Shown here one piece after another: positions 60,266 to 64,000 of a DNA stretch of 64,000 nucleotides. Position numbers and translations under genes: made by a program. Within the stretch, counting starts at the first letter, position 1. Every line of letters begins with the position of its first letter. The notes under the pieces are model-generated. The model was not told the origin of the DNA, did no database searches, and saw only the letters and a list, made by a program, of their open reading frames with translations. Origin of the DNA: Ancylostoma caninum. Its lineage: Eukaryota; Nematoda; Chromadorea; Rhabditida; Ancylostomatidae. The stretch is from NCBI GenBank assembly GCA_037903475.1, contig JBAJFG010000357.1:371001-435000 (forward strand), given 5' to 3'.

Positions 60266-60828
60266 ATGTAAAACTCTACTACACACCGCTCCCACGGGAA
60301 TCGTCGCTGTGATTGCAAACCGTAGAATCTCGATTGTTTGTTAGTTTTCCTGATAGCTGATATTAAAGGCAGCACCCACGATAATTTTCATATCCGAAAT
60401 TTTGAATTTTTCGAAGTATAGACGATAGTTCCAGTAGTTGTGCACAAGTTGCACGCCCGAAGGCATTTGCATTCCCATGATATAACAAGTTATACAAAGT
60501 CCCCGGGCGACCTCGGATGAGTTGTGGCGAGATACGAACAGCTGCTTTCTGTCGCAGTCAGTCAGCTTTCCAGAGACAACGTTCGCTTTCTATATTTATT
60601 TCGAAAAGTTTTACATAGTGATGATCTGCTTTCCCTATTCACGCTCTTCCGATCTTTATTATAGTAGACCAAACGATCGCATCTCTTCCCCAGAACTTAC
60701 AAAACTTCGAATACGGTGTGGATTTTTTAGCTGTTTACGCTCAACTGTAATCTTTGTTTCTTTTCTTGAGGTATGCCTCTGTAGTGAACATTCTAATTTT
60801 TTTCGTTTGTAGTTTTTTTTTCCTCCAG

Positions 60829-60943
60829 AAAGGCTGAAGAATTGGTCGAGTATCTAGTTGCACCAAAAAATTCATTGGCAATAAAGGCAGCGTTGTCGGC
60901 AATAAAGGCAGACTTTCTCGATCTACTCCACCAGCGCATGTAA
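60829..60943 (+). CDS. Possible terminal exon of an unknown gene
   Basis: A pyrimidine tract plus TCCTCCAG acceptor (to 60828), then 37 codons (KAEELVEYLVAPKNSLAIKA… ending DLLHQRM) and TAA. The entering phase leaves one base to complete a split codon. It contains an internal GGCAATAAAGGCAG duplication. It might belong with the 59035-59166 exon, but their phases need an intermediate exon that I cannot identify. Confidence 0.25.
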
Positions 60944-61070
60944 CTCGGCCACCTTGCTATGATACAGCAAATTGGCAGCATTCGAGAACTAATTTACCGT
61001 AAGTTCTTATGAAATTGACCACTTTATCCATGGTCCTCATATTCAGAAACCCATTTTTTCGTGGGTGCTG

Positions 61071-61546
61071 ACTTTAAAGGCAGCAGGAGCTGAAATTCTC
61101 GTCTCTGAACTGAGCTGTGGGTGATGAAGTACAGACTCAGCACATCATAAATGTGAAACGAACAGAGACAATGATGGCTTACCTGCAGAGAAAATGGAAC
61201 ATTCGTCGCGAACACGCCTGGCCGTGTTCGCGCGCGGACGAGTTTTTCCCGGCGCAAAAGCCATTGCGGTGCGTGGTTTGGCGCAAAGGGAAAACGTAAT
61301 GCATTCAGTTCACAGGGTTTCATGGCGGGACTCGGCCAAAACCACGCGCCGCAATGGCTTTCGGGCCGGGGGAAACTCGTCCGCGCACGAACACAGCCAG
61401 GCGCGTTCGCGACGAATGTTCCATTTTCTCTGCAGGTAAACCATCATTGTCTGTGTTTGTTTCACATTTATGATGTGCTGAGTCTGTACTTCACTAGCCG
61501 CAGCTCAGCTCGGAGTCGAGGATTTCAGCTCCTGCTGCCTTTAAAT
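61071..61546. mobile_element. Large foldback element (~200-bp arms)
   Basis: The left arm from CTTTAAAGGCAGCAGGAGCTGA (61,073) is the inverted match of the right arm ending TCAGCTCCTGCTGCCTTTAAAT (61,546). The arms share 'gtacagactcagcacatcat', 'acctgcagagaaaatggaacattcgtcgcgaac' and 'aaagccattgcggygcgtggtttgg'. The loop is about 80 bp around 61,308. Pieces of related sequence flank it (60,290-60,380; 61,550-61,630) and occur at 600-790. Open frames inside are mirror artefacts. Confidence 0.8.
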
Positions 61547-61959
61547 AGGATGAAGGACTACCAAGGAAACCCTGATTTGCTATTACGGCAGCGATTCCAG
61601 CGCGGCCACAGTGCGTGCTTTCCCAATCGACGCTCACTGTAAATCATTGTTCTTGACAAGTCACGTTAATGGTTATAGAGTTGGGATTCTGTTTTAAAGG
61701 ATGTTCATGCAGAGCTGATCCATATACACAATATGCACGAATTTCACATCTTATTCTCAGAGAATCGGATAGGTCGAACGCAGCAACAACTGCAAGTCTC
61801 CGCCCAATCGAAGAGGAATACAGCGGCTGCTGCTAAAGGAGGAGCTGCTGCAGTTGGGCTGCTAAGAGCAATAAACACCGTGTTCCGGCTGCGTTTTTTG
61901 CCCGATGAACTGTGGTGCAGTTCAACCTGCGTTCTACCTGCTCCTTGCCACGTGGCGAC

Positions 61960-62145
61960 ACGCCCCCTGGGAGGTGTATATAAGCTGCTGGTTGAGCATC
62001 AAAGTTTAGTCGCGTCTCCGCTTCGGCGGAGACAAGGGGAGCCCAGCGAGACTCGTCAGGCTGGCTGAGGCCCGGGTAAAACCGTGGCCCAGTGCAATGA
62101 TTATTTTTGGACGAGCTTGGGTAAGCATCCACTTACCCAAGTGTG
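61960..62145 (+). other. TATA-bearing block with perfect RNA hairpins (LTR or ncRNA?)
   Basis: GTGTATATAAGC near 61,976 is a strong TATA box. About 30 bp downstream follow CATCAAAG, then a perfect 8-bp hairpin GTCTCCGC-TTCG-GCGGAGAC (62014-62033) with a UUCG loop, ATTTTTGG (62103-62110, Sm-site-like) and a perfect 10-bp hairpin CTTGGGTAAG-CATCCA-CTTACCCAAG (62116-62141). This order resembles snRNA/SL-RNA 3' ends. The same TATA and initiator spacing also suits a retroelement LTR. I could not match it to U1-U6 or SL1. Confidence 0.35.
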
Positions 62146-64000
62146 CAGTACGAACACAGCCCTGTGCCCAGATTGAGCTGCGATCCTAGGTTTGAGACAT
62201 GCAAACCAGTTCATCGCCCCCGAAACACAGCCTTCTAGGGGCGAACTCAGCTCGTGGGGCGACGAAATAAGCTTTCACCTCGCGGTGTAACTGCTGTTGA
62301 AACGTGTTCGTTCGGGCTGCGTTTGTCGTCCCGGAATCTCTGAGATTGTTAGTACATTGCCTAAGAGGTCTGCCGCGCCTCACCAACTACGTACACGGCA
62401 TGGAAGACCACATTGTCTGTGCGGTTGTCGGTAATATCTTTCTTATGTTTCCACCTGTTTTTTTCTTTTCATTCTAAAACTTGGGTCACATCAGTACCGA
62501 CATGCCCATTAACCATCCACTCCAGATGGCCTTCAGTGTTGCGTATATGATGCGGCACGCCAGGAGGAATATGTCGTATGTATGTCGTATTGCACGATCC
62601 GAGAATGCTTGACCGGCTCTGTACCCAAGTATTATGAAGATTGATTCAGTTTCACGACATTCAAATATACTATGTATGTACTTTGACCGTACGTAGACTC
62701 TATTGCGATGTGTAGTGGTTATCACATCTGTCTGACATACTATGCACTATTCCTGAAGCAGTAAAATGGATAGCAGTAATTCAAGAAGCAGTGAAGGGTT
62801 TCGCTGCCACCTCACCTGGATTCATTCAAATGAATGGTCTGGTTTAAGAGATATTCGGGCACAGCAATAACCGCTCTGTTTGTGGGAGCAGTTGTGGTTC
62901 GAGGAGGATGTTGACTCACGGTTCCTGCTGTTTGAACCTACACTCCTATCAGCTGTTTAAATCACCTGAATTTTCTCTGGGGCCTTTCTATCTCTACCTT
63001 CTGTAAGAAGGGTCACATTATGAATAATCATAATGTATAAATAAATAAATAAATAAATATTTCGATATTGCATATTGTAGTTGGAGCTTCACTCGAAGCT
63101 TTATTTTTGCTTGAACTGAGTTCTTTGATTCTGCAGCGAAATCCCGCCGTAACAAGCATATGATCAGAAAGCATCTGTCCCACATTTTTTAGATGCAGCA
63201 CATTGCTCACATAACAAGCACAATTCTATGTAGGCATCTGCGGCATCTGCGTACTGTTTGTACAGACTTCAACATCTACAGTAGATGTATATTCGTTGGG
63301 CATCAACAAGTTAAAACACATCTCATATGTGTCTGAGAAGGAGAAATATCCAACTTTCAATTAGTGCCCGCAGATCGTAGCATTCAACTAGTACAAGTAG
63401 AGTCACCTCTTGAGATCGGGAAACAAAGTTATTGCTGCCCTGATTGGGTGGGATTTTGACTAAGGACATGCAGTCATAATCTCCTTCCTACGAGATGCTT
63501 GCTCCGCACCACCGACAGTTTAATCAACTTCACGACTTGTTAGGTTCTGTTGTTCTCCTTCTATTATAAGTATTATGTAGGATTATGATCGTAACAAATG
63601 GTCGAGAGTAGGGTAAAACTAACCAGTCTGGATCCAGTTTACATTCCTTGCAAGCGCATGAACAGCGTGGTTCTTACCGATTCTGCTTTGCAGTGATAGA
63701 AAAAGTTGACATTGAAGAGTCAAAAAGCATAGTTGCTATGGACGCTTAACTGCCATAATCCAGTTGTACTGTGGTAACTTTTCTGCCGCATTTTACCTGA
63801 GACCTTCTGAGATTGAAAGATCGATGCGTCGCGCTTACTTGGTCTTTATTTGTACTGAAAGTCAAGATTTAGTGAGCTTTCGCTCATTGATCTAGGTAAG
63901 CGTCTTTTAACCCTGTCTTAGAACAGGTGTATTAGGACTAGACAGATGTACCTTGTGAGAAATCGTCACCTGACACTGCTAGGCGGGAGTGTTGGTGGCC
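62146..64000. other. Non-coding flank
   Basis: No exon is supported. An AAAT microsatellite lies at 63,038-63,058. The window ends without a recognised feature. Confidence 0.35.

Noticed and set aside
60042..60344. Repeat protein made of NSKIRIFENS units
   Set aside because: It arises from the 42-bp minisatellite, is open on both strands, and has no start context or splice signals.

Overview
This window looks like nuclear DNA of a clade V (strongylid, probably hookworm-type) nematode. The evidence is a few short-exon genes with compact GTRAGT/TTTCAG introns, acceptor-like TTTAG/TTTCAG directly before start codons (as expected for spliced-leader trans-splicing), and recognisable PPK-1, ANP32 and MBD2/3 proteins. 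A dense load of foldback MITEs, SINE-like repeats and retroelement pieces fills the rest. I see no bacterial-style operons, rRNA, CRISPR or convincing functional tRNA genes.

Layout. 0-9 kb: mostly non-coding, with an unidentified Q-rich minus-strand gene (about 2.96-4.96 kb), one MITE (3.44-3.66 kb) and two inverted tRNA-derived SINE-like copies (6.9-8.15 kb). 9.16-13.99 kb: a complete 13-exon minus-strand type I phosphatidylinositol-4-phosphate 5-kinase (ppk-1), 453 aa as modelled. 14-38 kb: a repeat-rich gene desert with several defined MITEs, including an hAT MITE whose 8-bp target duplication is confirmed by an adjacent 'empty' paralogous copy. It also holds a cluster of direct repeats with AAAT-type tails and one unassigned 120-codon reading frame. 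39.0-41.75 kb: a complete 6-exon ANP32-family gene on the plus strand, with CCAAT-like and E2F-like motifs upstream. 44.8-47.1 kb: a complete 6-exon plus-strand MBD2/3-type gene that lacks the methyl-CpG-binding domain but carries an AT-hook-like N terminus. 49.9-53.1 kb: a Penelope-like retroelement (RT plus GIY-YIG) whose single reading frame is interrupted only by a 517-bp MITE flanked by TTAA duplications, with a hammerhead-ribozyme-like motif downstream. 54-64 kb: foldback elements, two palindromic 42-bp minisatellite arrays, a GTTGTCGACAAGC repeat cluster, two possible orphan exons and a structured, promoter-like block near 62 kb.

The three confident host genes are unrelated housekeeping/regulatory functions: plasma-membrane PI(4,5)P2 synthesis, a nuclear acidic LRR chaperone/phosphatase-inhibitor family, and a NuRD-type chromatin subunit. 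ANP32 and MBD2/3 are neighbours on the same strand but 3 kb apart with a foldback element between, so an operon is not supported. The most notable system is the nested transposon set at 49.3-55.4 kb.
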